From: Chamaelirium japonicum
Taxonomy: Eukaryota > Streptophyta > Magnoliopsida > Liliales > Melanthiaceae
DNA: 64,000 bases
Assembly: GCA_947650365.1 (NCBI GenBank)
Contig: OX393550.1
Span: 100,901,472-100,965,471 of the forward strand
Direction of reading: 5' to 3'
Shown: positions 49,915 to 61,105 of the stretch, piece after piece
Layout: each line of letters starts with the position of its first letter
Position numbering within the stretch: the stretch's first letter is position 1
The notes under the pieces: generated by a model
What the model was told of the DNA's origin: nothing
The model's database searches: none
The model's input: only the letters and a program-made list of their open reading frames with translations
Translations under genes and position numbers: made by a program

Positions 49915-50089
49915 TTTTGTTTGGATCTCCTCCAGTCGGTCGGCCCGGGCCTGGAGCGCATGCACAGCCGCATGCAGTCCCACATGCAGTCGGGCTAGAG
50001 TATGATTCATTTCGGATCGCCTACCATCGTGCGGCTGTGATGCATTCGAGCCCACCGACCGGGCCGACCGACTGGAGGAGATCCGAACT
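49915..50089. mobile_element. GC-rich foldback element with 8-bp target duplication
   Basis: A 175-bp hairpin: TTGGATCTCCTCCAGTCGGT (49921) is matched by the inverse ACCGACTGGAGGAGATCC ending about 50085, and inner arms GCATGCACAGCCGCATG / CGTGCGGCTGTGATGC also pair. Flanked by CGCTCACT at 49907-49914 and 50090-50097. Confidence 0.8.
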
Positions 50090-50139
50090 CGCTCACTCTA
50101 CATACGTTGGAGACGTGTGATTGGGGGAAAAACCACGTC

Positions 50140-50720
50140 ACTCACCAGTTCACCTTGGACTTGAGGGAGACGACCGACAATGCACGCCACGTTCTTGGAA
50201 AAGTGGGCGAAGCGCATGAAGAAGTGGGCCGACGGCCCGACGTAAAGTGGAAGACCTTCGGAGTTCTAGGAAGGGGATATGGTGATGGTCAAGCGTCAAC
50301 CCTAGCTGTTCAAAGTGGTCATGAATGTGCACTAGGAGTTGATTGAAAAGTATGTAGCTCCCTTCTGGGTCACCAAGAAGGTGAACAAAGTTGCTCACAA
50401 GCTTCGACTCCCGAGTCCCGACCGCTTTGAAGATCCATCATGTCTTTCATCCAAGCTGTTGAAGCCATACCGCGAAGATCAGGAGGACCCGACATGAGGA
50501 GTATCGAAGCAGGCCACTACAACAATTACTTTATCTGTCGTCGAGGAGTATCACCCTATGTGGAGTACGAGAACAGAAAGGGACTTCTGCATTCGGAGGT
50601 AAGATAGGGTCACGCAGACACGTTGCACTAGTTTGAGAGATAGATCCAGGAGTTCCTTGACGAGCGTGCGACAAGGACGTCGACGCATTAGGTGGGGAGA
50701 ATGACACACCTACACTATTT
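50140..50720 (+). pseudogene. Remnant of Ty3/gypsy pol 3' end
   Basis: The pieces of reading frame contain KYVAPFWVTKKVNKVAHKLR (about 50345) followed by LP and, 20 residues on, SKLLKPYREDQEDP. This is the typical C-terminal integrase pattern of gypsy elements (G.PF.V...VG.VAY.L.LP ... VFHVS.LK.Y). The upstream ARHVLGKVGEAHEEVGRRPD resembles the preceding helix, and VVEEYHPMWSTR the chromodomain-side segment. The last frame ends near GGTGGGGAGAATGACACAC (about 50690), which could be the polypurine tract and start of a 3' LTR. Frames are broken and the rest of the element is missing. Confidence 0.5.
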
Positions 50721-51303
50721 TTCCCCACTTGTTTTGAGCCTCTGCTGAGCCAAGTGCCATGGTTAGGTTTTGTACAAGTGACATAATCTTGATCATTCTT
50801 GTACATCCTTGTAAACTATAAATACTAGTAAGAAATCCGGGCAATGCCCGAATGTGCTTGATGCACGTTATTTGACAAATATGATATCGCAATTGTTCAA
50901 AGAAGTGTGAAATCTGAAGTGAGAGTGATTCACTTATTAGAGAGAGAGAGAGATTAACATCAAATGACCATTAAATGGCATTGAATGAAAATTTATCATC
51001 TTTATGGTAGGTCTTTAAATGGATTTAAAAAAGAGCCGTGTTCACACACGGAAGAAGAAATCTAGCTCTTTAAAAGACGTCCACGTGTTAGAATCTAGGA
51101 GAGAGGCTTCTATTTTAGTATATTGTATAGTTGAGAAGATCTTATTTGCTCATCACCTTATATTAGTCAAGCAATATAGAGTTCTCTTATACCAATCTCT
51201 TATGTAGTCTTATGTGTGAAGGGGGTTTTGAGGGAAGGCTGATTCCCTCTCTTTGAGAAGATCCCACTCTATATTTGAATAGATAGAAAGTCTGTACCAG
51301 AAC

Positions 51304-51310
<7 letters not shown>

Positions 51311-51394
<84 letters not shown>
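51311..51394. repeat. (CT)n microsatellite
   Basis: About 42 CT units on the plus strand. The minus-strand Arg-Glu frame across it is an artefact. Confidence 0.95.
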
Positions 51395-51397
<3 letters not shown>

Positions 51398-52505
51398 CTA
51401 GTCCCCCGTTCTAGCGAAATCAAAGCATTTGCTGATGAGAAATGGCCAAATTTTGGAAGATAAATGGTGAAAATTGGGATAATTGAATAAGCAAGATAAG
51501 ATTTTTAAATAACAAATTTTCATTTACTTTTTTGATAAATATATTTCAGAGAGCACAATTTGGGTGGTGCTATTTGCACCCATAAAATTAATATGTGCAC
51601 CCAACTTACAGTTGAAATCACCTTCCATTTACACCACCGGTTACCAGCACCACAGAAGATCAAAACGTTAGCATCAATACAATTTTTTTTTGGGGACTTA
51701 GTGTGCTGTGTCTGACACTTTTTAAGTCCTTTGAAATGCTGTGGATAGAATTGCCCACCATAGTATTTTAAATTTTCTTTTGAAATACCACCACCACCAC
51801 CCCTTGCCACCATCAGACCTAACTGAACCCCCCTCCCCGACCACCACTGGACCTAACCGAATCCCCCACCACCGCCGAACCTAACCGAACGCCATCCCCC
51901 CTCCCCCACGACCACCAGACCGAACCGAACCACCCCCCCCCCCCCCCCCCCCCCCCAACCTAATTTACAGGCCATGGGATGAACCCTAGACCTAAGAATT
52001 CTTAACCTAAAACCGAATGGTCTAGGTCGCCAAGGGTCGACACTCAGGATAGGGAGAGAGAGAGAGGATAAGGTGAGTTAGTATCGGATTTATCATGAAA
52101 AGGCAAGAACCTTAGGCAAAATGAACCTGCATAAGGTCCTATTCACACAATGGATCTGTTTTCAGGACTAGACACATTAGCCCTTTTAAAAAAAATAAAA
52201 AATTCATATTAATCTCCAACATCAACTCAAAGGCCATGATACCATAAGCTTTGTGATTGTTTTAATTTAAGTACAAACCAAACCGGTCTGCCCAATAAAT
52301 CAAAGATGACTGAAAAAAAAAAAAAAAAAAAACCAGTTTACTCACGGGGGAGCACACATATACAAAGAGCAATCACCCCATCCGAAGTCTTGATGTATAC
52401 AATGCGACCATAAGAGAAAATATACACTGACTGGTGAACTGAGATTATTATGTTGTGGTATAAGAAAGTTGCCCGTGAACCGATCACCCCGACGAGCCGA
52501 GCGGA
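51395..52505. other. Intergenic and probable 3' UTR of FREE1
   Basis: Contains a CACCAC/CCCCC-rich stretch (51785-51960) with a run of about 24 C at 51933-51956, and a run of about 20 A near 52313-52332. The portion just left of 52506 would be the FREE1 3' UTR. No gene seen. Confidence 0.5.
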
Positions 52506-55500
52506 TCAGTGGGCACTGACAAGGAAAGGGTGTTGGCATACCCCGCATTCCACGGTTTCCGAACCCGAGGTTGGAACCTGAACCTGCGAATCAGCAAAAC
52601 ATACAAGTATATTGATTGCACGATCCCTGTCCTAAACCATGGTGTTGAGAAATAAACGAGCTTAACTCTGGTCCAGTAACGAAAAGCGCTGGCAGCGACC
52701 ACGGCCGTGTGATGCGAAATCAGCAGCCACGATGCACGCTGTACCCTCTCATGATGAAAGTAACCCCGTGCATCACAGCTGCTACTTCCGCATCAAACGC
52801 AGCATCAAACGCACGTGGTCGCGACCGGGTAGAATCGAACAAGAAACAAAGACATGTGCTAACAAAATAAATCAAAGGCACAGTACAAAAACCTCCCCTG
52901 AACTTTGCACCTTATTTCATATTGGTCCCTCGAATTTTTTTAAAAACAAATCAAACCCTGAACTATGCTCTATCGGCATTTAGTCCCCCCTCAGTCAACT
53001 TTATTCCAAAAATACCCTTGTCCTAGTAAGCATAGGTTAAATATTTCAAAATCATTTGAGTCTTATTGGAGATTGATAACGGTATCATTTGTGGCTTATT
53101 GGAGATTGATAAGGGTATATTTGGGCTAAATGCAGACGGAGCATAGTTCAGGGATCAAAATGTTTAAAAAAAAGTCGAGGGACCAATATGAAAGGAGGTG
53201 TATAGCTAAGGGGAGGTTTTTATAATTTTCCCATAAACAAATGGCTAGTAATTGAATACCTGTAGGTGGACAGTGCAAATGGGACATGCGACTTCCCTCA
53301 TCCGCTTCCCAGACCCATCAGAGGACTTTGAACCTAAGAAATCATACATAAAAAAAAATACATACATCGGACTGGGGAACAATCAGATCATGAAGAATAG
53401 CAATATAGCAGAGGCCTTAGGATTTCATGAAGAGAATTACCTGCTGATGATGGCTTGAATTTTTTCTCCATCTCCTCCTGTTGAAAACCATCAAATCATC
53501 AGAAGATCAAGACGTACATCAACAGATTCTGTGGGGGTGGAAACTTTTTAAAGCAGTGAAGTGCAAGGTATACAACTACCTGAAAGTCTCGCGATTAAAT
53601 GAAGGGAACCATTCCTCCATTTCTTCAAGGCAACTAAACACAACATCTAACTGCTATAAGTAGAAAACTATCTAAAGGGTAACCGTGTAATCCCCTCTTC
53701 AATCCTAGGAACAAAAATGGACTGTCCTTTAGGAACCCTTAGAGATTTCTAACATGTTACTTCCGTTGTTCTGAGCCCCAGAAAATCTCTCTATTTATTT
53801 GATGCAATTGTTAAGATCAATATGATAATTAGCCCAAACCTATCTCATCAAAATGAAAAAAGCATGAACTAGGTACTGCAATACATTACCCTAGCACATA
53901 TGCATCAAATTTGTCCTATCCTTAAGATACATCCACATGCATGTATAAAAAAAAGCTTCACTCTGATATATATGCATGTCACAATGCCATTATCAGTGAA
54001 CATCAATAAGGAGGCTGGGTAGTGGGGGGCCTTCTAGCACCTAGGAGGCCGCCTAGACCGCTTTTTAGAACACTAGTGAGTAGTGACTATGATCATGGGC
54101 ACCGTGACCTTGGACATGATTAGCCTTCCTCAAAAACGCAGGCATCCTTTTCACAAGCAGGCACATAATATATTTATTTAATATAATAAAATGTCTTGAT
54201 ATTCTCTTGCAAAATCCTTATCAAATGCAGTACTAGATCTAGGATTATATTATCTGATAATTCTATTGTACCTCTATGGATGAATGCCGTTTGACAGGAT
54301 TGCTTGACGCTTTCCCCAATGGAATGAACCTACTACATCACCAAGATAATGTGCTCTTAGGGGAGGGATAATCCAATGTGCACTTGGTGTACCACTTCCC
54401 TTATCTGAATGTTATTACAAAGGTCTCTGTGAAATAGCTCAATATGAAACACACCCCTGTAATACTGCGACGTCCCCGATCGATGCCTAGAGCAATAGCC
54501 TTTTCAGTATGGTTAGACAATCATCCACATGTGCACAATATTAGCAAGGACCCCAAACCTCAAGCCCTTGTTTGTGAGCATTCTTTATGGCGTATACAAA
54601 GCCAATCCTTCCTATGATGATATTATTAAGTCCCAAGTCAATAGATTATGTAACCGTGAAAATGCATCAAAGGACTTTTGCAAGACATGTTGCTACACAT
54701 ATTGAAACTAAGAATTTGAATATTTATGTATTCACTAGACAATTATGATAAGCGTCCAATAAATACTATGTGGTGTGGATTTTAGGCATACAACTCACAC
54801 ACCACAAAAGTTCTACCCAAATAATTAGGACAAAGCTTGATGGTTATGGTTATTTAGAGTAATCAGAATTTATCATGGTAATTTCTTAGCAGATCGAAAG
54901 CACCATTAGCTATAGGAATCTATAATGGAGAGGTTTGAAACCACAAGTGCAGACCCTTGCAATAAAACAAGTGCAATAGAAAATGGTACAAAAAGTTAAA
55001 CGACAGGATTCTATATATGAAATGCACCTGAAGCTTCTTGGCAAGATCCTCATGAGTGTGCAGTCCAGTAGATTTGTTGGAAGTTTCCTTTGCATTGCTC
55101 AACCTGTGAGAAACTTCTGCCTGAGGAACAAAAGAGACCTTCAAGGTGTTAAAACCCAGGGAAAAGTCATGCAAGCCAGATACTATTTAGCACAACAAAA
55201 TCTCCTCTAATTATTTGGTATTCTACAAATGCTACTGATTCCTGATTCATGGAATCATATTTGTTTTGCTTATGCTTTCAGAGTTTGGCAAAATAAAGGA
55301 AACCTGATCAATTTACACAGCAAAAAAAACGATTTTGTATGTTAGATCGTGTAATATAACATGAACCCATACAAATAATGGGAAACTCCACATAGACATT
55401 AATGACATTAGAGGTGAATATAAATCATGACGCTTGAGTTATGGATAGAAGGAAAATTATCAAAAAAGACTAGATCGGTAATGCAAAGTGGCAAAAAAAC

Positions 55501-58500
55501 CTCAAAATCTTTAGCAAGGTGGCGAAGAAATAACATCGGTCAACTAAAGAAGCTAGCTCGTTAAAGATATCAAAAGCAATAAAATCTTGAGATGCGTGGG
55601 AGATCTGTACAAATTTCAGAAGCCACCTAAGAACCAGAATACTACACGGAGAACTTTGCTAAAACATTGGGGAAAAACTCAAAACATAACATATAATTTT
55701 GCCTTGCTGATATAATCATATATGCCAAAACTACAACACTAGACGGTACTTGAAACAAAATAGTTGTGTCACCATTTACCTTGCGTATTCAGTTAGATCA
55801 TGGCATATTCACCTACCAATTCAAAAAAAATTAACATCCAGAAGGATACAGATGTTCAGCTACTACCATGATATGATGATCATGAAGACAAGAGCAAGAG
55901 CATCATCACAGGGTGAGATCATAACCTTGAAAACCTAATCCACAAACTGTATGCATATGTTTATAGATGAATCATACGTTCTGCATGTGTATAAAAACAT
56001 GCAAAAAGATGATGCATCAATTCAGAGAAAGTTCATTAATGATGGCAAGTGGCACCCTACACACTAAACCAACGTGTTGTGAATCAAACAACACCCCTTG
56101 CCATGTGAACCAGCCTGACTTCTAGGATTGAACCTGCACATCATCACAGGTGTGCGTGAAGATGGCTTGGACCTACAAGGGTATGGTAAGACTAGCATGC
56201 ACCTTGATAGCAAACAATCAGTGAATCAATCTTCTATGCGTTACCAGGAGTGTAAATTCCATGTTTTTATATCCCATTTCATCCTTCAGGAGGTATCTAA
56301 CGTTACTAGTTCTAAAATGTAAAGATATTAGGCACTGTAGCTGATGAATAGGATCAATCTATAGTCTCCCTTATCAAAGAAAAAGGGGGAAAAAAAATAG
56401 TACAACTACCTTAAGATAAGTGTTAGGCAAGCCCTATTAACAGCACATTACCAGAGGCATCCAAAACAACTCTTTAGCATACAGGATTTCCGCTTGATTA
56501 TTACTGACTATCATTAGTACAAAATGAAGGAAATATAAGAATGTATTAGACTACTATTCTAATAGTCAGATAACTGTTGCCCTAAATTAATGTAATTCAT
56601 GTGACCTAAAACGCAAATAAGCATAAAAACATCAAAAAAAATGGTTCATAAAAAAATGCAAAATATTGGCACATCTGAAAAACACAAACAAGCATACCAA
56701 GCATCTGTCGCAGACTCGGACTGGCTGAGCATCATCTGCAGTGAGAGCAATTCTACCCTGGGTGCACTTGTCACAATATATGTCCCCACAATTCCTGCAG
56801 TGATGCTGAAAATAAAGGAAGGACCAATCATGTCGGCACATGAAATATCGTGCGTTCAATCAAGAGAAATGGGTGGTTAATAATGAGTGGAGGTATCACC
56901 TTTCGCACAAAAGCTCCAAAATCTGTACCGCACGACCCACATTTAGTAACTGCTTCATCCGGAACCTGAATAGCGAATACATAGTGACAATGATCAACTA
57001 CAGAATTAAACAAGTAAAATGAAAACAAAATAATAATCTCAGGAAATAATACACAATTCAAGCCAGAACTCAACTGGATCGGCAATTATGATAAGATGCT
57101 TATAGCATATTCCACAAGCTAGACTACTGACTTACAAAAATATATAGGACTTCTTCAAGTACTGGTGCAATTCTTGGTGTAGGGAAATAGTGAAATGTCA
57201 AATTCTTCGAGCTTGAAAAGGTAGGACTTGACAACATAGCTATAAAATGGATATGATATGTGCAGGTATGCATATTCTGAGTTATATTAATAAATAATAA
57301 TCAAAGTAAATTACATGTCAACACACTTCTTACAAAATAATAACGATTGTATACAAAACAAATAAATGTCTCTTAGACATCTATTGTGACTTATGCCCAT
57401 AAATAAAAAATTCATCTCAATGTACAGGAATCTTATACTAATGCAAGTGATCTTTCGAATATATAGATCCACAAGGACTTTAAATCAAGGACATCCTCAA
57501 ACTTACTGTTAGCCCTCCGTAATCTAGTGGGAAAGAGACAGCAAAAGATTACAGAAGGTACCATACTTTTTGAGATTGAATGCCGGATTTCATGTTTTCA
57601 ACAAAATTAAGATTCTTCATTTAGAAGAATCCAAGAGAATCTCGAAAGAATTACAACCAAACAGCTCCCAAGGCTTGACACAAGTTACTCAGCTTCTTAG
57701 TCATATCCCAAAAACATGGTCCAGCAGTGGACGAACAAGATATGAACGTATCGAGAAGAAATGAACATAATAGCACTATTTCTCCAGCCACATGAAGCTG
57801 AGAAGTGATGGCAAGACAGACTACAGGAAAGTTGAAAGCAATGCAAGTCCCAAACTAACAGAACAAAATGGCATCCCAACCCCATACCCATCTAGAAATA
57901 CTCTCAATTCTCAAGTAAATATGGATAATGACCATCATCAAGAGCTACTTGAAAGCCAACCTAGCATCTATGCAAACCTTCCCCATCTTCTTATCCTTAC
58001 CTGAAAATTATAAGATATCTATCATATTGCAGTACATGCCAAATAGCAAAGGACCACTTCGGTATAAAATTTACTAGTTCTTGTGATAACTACATGCCAT
58101 TGATACTATAAAACTTCATTACTCTCAATAAATACCAAAGTGAGTCCAAATAAATCACGAGAAGGCACACATCATGCAGGATTAGATTATATAGCCTACT
58201 ATGTCCATGCGCACCGCAAGGTTCGTACTCCTTCGATATTGAATGGGCATGACGCAATACCATTTTTGCTGCAACAAAGGTGAGGGGTCCCGCAAAATAA
58301 TAAAAGAAACTCACTCAAGATAAGAGGAAGAGAGAGAAGAAGAATAACTACAGCCTCTCGCGGCTCCGACTTCTCGCTGGTGAATCAATAGATCTTTGGC
58401 GGGAGAACCTCGCGCTATTCTCTCCTCTCTCGAAAAAGCATTCACAAAACAGAACATGTTTCAGGCTTTTAGCTATAATCAAACATTCCATAATTCTTCC

Positions 58501-59672
58501 ATGATACTTGAGGCCTTTAAATAGGCTTACATCCAAATTTAAAAAAAGAAAGAAAACAATTAAAAAGATTTAAATCTTATCAAATATTATCCAAAAACTC
58601 GTATTTAAAATATCCTATTAAATTATTTTGAAAATAAAATTTATTCCAAAAATAATATTTTATTTCAAAAAAACTTATTTTAGCCATTATTAATTCCGAA
58701 AAATAAAAATAAATATGCAGTTGGATGCTCCCGCATCAATTTTGTACCAATTACCAAATTCATTTAACTTAGTGCATCATAGTGCTTCATATAGCAAATC
58801 AGACACTTAAGAAGGGCAATTTAAAAGGCTTTGCCCCATAATCTCTAGGGGTGGGACTTGGGCGGGTTGAAGAGCCTGCCCATGCCCAACCCGACTTGCA
58901 CAAATCTTAACCCGTTTTGATTGAGGAACCCGGGGAACCCCAACCCGTGCTTCCCCATTCTAGTTGCTCAGGTTGCCCAATTTGCAAAATAATGGGCGAG
59001 TTGGACGGATTGCCCAATTAGAAATGCTTGTGAACATAAATAGATGGAAAAAAAAAACCGACAAATTTTTGAATTGCATAAAAAAAATCTTTGATTTGCT
59101 AATGAAAACACAAAGTCCAACCCATATCTTCACATATTTCAAACGAATTCTTAGCATTCAACATCAAACAGACAGTCTTTGATTTCCATAAAAAAAAAAC
59201 TACCAAAGCCTTCAACATAAGTGTGCTAATTCCTCGGGTTGGGAAGATCGAAGCCCAAACCCGTCCAAATTGAAATCGGGTTGATCTTTTTTTGTCAAAA
59301 CCCATCCAAGTTTTTAACCAGCTTTGCCCATGTTTATCCATTGTTCAGGTTGGATGGGTCGGGTTCGGGTCAGACCCGCCCAAGTCCCACCCCTAATACT
59401 CTCATTCACACTGTTCTACTTTAATCAAGCTTGACCATCCTTTAGATTGAACGATTAGCGCAAAACCATTTGCAATTTAAAACACTTTGCCCCATACTCT
59501 CGTTCACACTGTTTTAACTTAATCGAGCTCAACCACTTTTAGATTCAACCATTGGCGAAAACCAATTGGATTCACATAGACTTTGGCCAAAACAATTGAT
59601 CAAAACAACATACGATCTGATCGAATAGTACATACATATTTTCTCAATTTTCCAAGAAGAAAAAACATAAAC

Positions 59673-59708
<36 letters not shown>

Positions 59709-61105
59709 GATCACTTTTTGGAACATAATTGTTCTACGAATTCTATTCTAGATCATGTATTTGTTGTTTACTCCAAATATGAATTGTATTCCTTGTAATT
59801 TGAAATGTAATCCATGCAATAATCCCTCAATTAGTGGAATTTCATTATATTTTAGGAAATCTTCAAATTATTTTATGGTTTCTTTAGCTCTTAATAAAAA
59901 GGGTTTTGTTTAGAGATTTCATGGGGAAATAGTAGATTTATGGATTTTGATCTATTAAATGGTATTAGAATATGACAAGTTTGCCAGGAAACAGAATTCT
60001 TAAATTTAGGTAAATAGATTTCAAAAGACTTATCTGCCGCAACTATAGGATTTTGAATGCGTGAGCCACATTCATGAGATATGAGACAAATTTCAAATAT
60101 AACCATATTATATACATATTTATACAAGGGTTGAGTCAGTGATAATCTGGATCCTGCTAGATAAAATTTGGATCTAGAGTGCCCAACCCATCATGGTCTG
60201 TTGCACCTAAAACTCTGACCTAACAGTGTATATTTTGGGTCGTCCTACTGACCAGATGGGCCAACACGAGCCCATTTGCATCCCTATTCATTATCGCTAT
60301 CAAGATCAGGTTAGAGTTAGCTTTGTATGAAGCTTCAATGTTGCACTAAATCAACATTAGGTTCGAAAGTTCCAAGCTCTCAACCAACTAACATGTCTGG
60401 TAGGTGTTTGCTAACCCAAACCCAACCTTAGAAAACAAGAATGATAATGGAAGTGGCCCTGCTTCTGAGGAAGGGAGCAATGGACGGAGAGGAATGCAAA
60501 CCCAGAAGATATGACACCATAAGTAGTGATCCCAACTTCTAATAACTCAACATTAGGGCAATACATGCATGCCTAGATTGACCCAAAATTTTGGCCCCTG
60601 TCAGACCTATTTCAGGTCATCCTCACCCAATATGCTTGTTAAGAAAATGTGCATAGGATGGCTAGTGGCTACATAACCTACATTTACTGCTTCAATTCCT
60701 AATTGATATATTTTAACAATCCAGAAGCAATGACATTGAACCAAACCAAAATGTAATGTTAAAGAAATAGACACCACATTCACTGAGCAACAAGAAATAT
60801 TGTCAAATCAACGCTGAGACTTGATTACATATTTTGTTTAGCAAAACACTAAACACAAAAAAAAAGTTTTTGGACACTTGATCTTGTTCAGAAGTGTGGT
60901 TTTTCTGTATTAAATCCAATTATGTAAAAAAAAAAAAAAAAGCATTTGAACTTACCCAATGGTCCTTCTCCTCGTTGCCAGGCTTTATCAAGTTCATCCA
61001 ATCAACAAGACCTTTCTTCTTTTCAGTTGACTGATCAGAGAGCTTTCCGGCATCAGTCGTTCCCTTGTTTTTATCATAGCTATCTTTTCCACCCATCTCC
61101 TTAAG
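52506..61105 (-). CDS. FREE1: FREE1/FYVE1, plant FYVE-domain ESCRT protein (5'-partial)
   Basis: FREE1 binds PI3P and ubiquitin, partners ESCRT-I (VPS23) and drives multivesicular-body sorting in plants. Seven exons on the minus strand, 5' to 3': 61105-60956, 56965-56900, 56805-56698, 55120-55028, 53477-53441, 53333-53260, 52583-52506. All junctions are GT-AG, phases agree, and the total of 606 bp gives 201 residues plus stop. Exon 1 has LVDWMNLIKPGNEEKDHW. Exons 2-3 encode the FYVE zinc finger: CGSC, then HHCRNCG, CDKC and RVCDRC give all eight ligand positions. Exon 4 has EVSHRLSNAKE and HEDLAKKLQ, exons 5-6 EEMEKKFKPSS and REVACPICTVHLQ, and exon 7 VECGVCQHPFLVSAH then TGA. CPIC and CGVC form the conserved C-terminal C4 site. 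Family length is about 600, so some 400 N-terminal residues lie upstream. No break is seen. Confidence 0.95.
52584..53259 (-). other. FREE1 intron with MITE
   Basis: Last intron of FREE1 (donor GTATTC, acceptor TTCGCAG). About half of it is the inverted-repeat element at 52877-53232, which ends 28 bp from the donor-side exon. Confidence 0.85.
52877..53232. mobile_element. MITE with long inverted repeats (AAAAACCTCCCC ends)
   Basis: Left arm: GTACAAAAACCTCCCCTGAA, then CATATTGGTCCCTCGA, then CCTGAACTATGCTC. Right arm: the inverses GAGCATAGTTCAGGGA, TCGAGGGACCAATATG and GGGGAGGTTTTTATAA. Arms are about 110 bp. Flanks ATAAATCAAA and ATAAACAAA are similar, which would fit a 9-bp Mutator-type duplication with an indel, but this is weak. 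Confidence 0.75.
53478..55027 (-). other. FREE1 intron
   Basis: AT-rich intron containing a truncated hAT-like MITE end (54010-54075). Nothing else recognised. Confidence 0.8.
54010..54075. mobile_element. Solo end of a CCTAGGCG-family hAT-like MITE
   Basis: AGTGGGGGGCCTTCTAGCAC, then GGCCGCCTAGACCGC and TTTTTAGAACACTAG match the right end of 34905-35362. The left end is absent, so it is a truncated copy. Confidence 0.6.
55121..56697 (-). other. FREE1 intron, no element recognised
   Basis: AT-rich intron between the FYVE exon and the coiled HEDLAKKLQ exon. Donor GTATGC, acceptor TCCTCAG. Confidence 0.75.
58816..59575 (+). repeat. Tandem duplication (about 105 bp x2), first unit split by a MITE
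   Basis: Unit 1 is 58816-58845 plus 59396-59471. Unit 2 is 59472 to about 59575. Shared text: GCAATTTAAAA, CTTTGCCCCATA, CTCTC(A/G)TTCACACTGTT, TTTAGATT(G/C)AAC. The MITE at 58846-59395 sits within unit 1. Confidence 0.75.
58846..59395. mobile_element. hAT-like MITE, TAGGGGTGGGACTTGGGCGGG family, copy 2
   Basis: Left end TAGGGGTGGGACTTGGGCGG, inverse of right end TTAGGGGTGGGACTTGGGCG. Flanking 8-mers ATAATCTC (58838-58845) and ATACTCTC (59396-59403), one mismatch. 550 bp, same family as 49336-49840. Confidence 0.88.
59677..59705. repeat. (TA)n microsatellite
   Basis: About 14 TA units in a FREE1 intron. Confidence 0.9.

Larger units (their letters stand above)
56966..60955 (-). other. 4.0-kb FREE1 intron
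   Basis: Donor GTAAG, acceptor ATTCAG. It separates the KDHW-coding exon from the first FYVE exon. Contains a duplicated segment split by a MITE (58816-59580), a (TA)n (59677-59705) and a possible LTR-like piece at about 58310-58545 with a TATTTAAAGGCC box on the minus strand. The rest is plain AT-rich sequence. Confidence 0.8.

Noticed and set aside
51187..51423. Arg-Glu repeat frame on the minus strand
   Set aside because: Translation of the (CT)n microsatellite at 51311-51394.
58310..58545. Possible solo LTR or small gene with TATTTAAAGGCC box on the minus strand
   Set aside because: No TG...CA ends, target duplication or coding pattern could be fixed.
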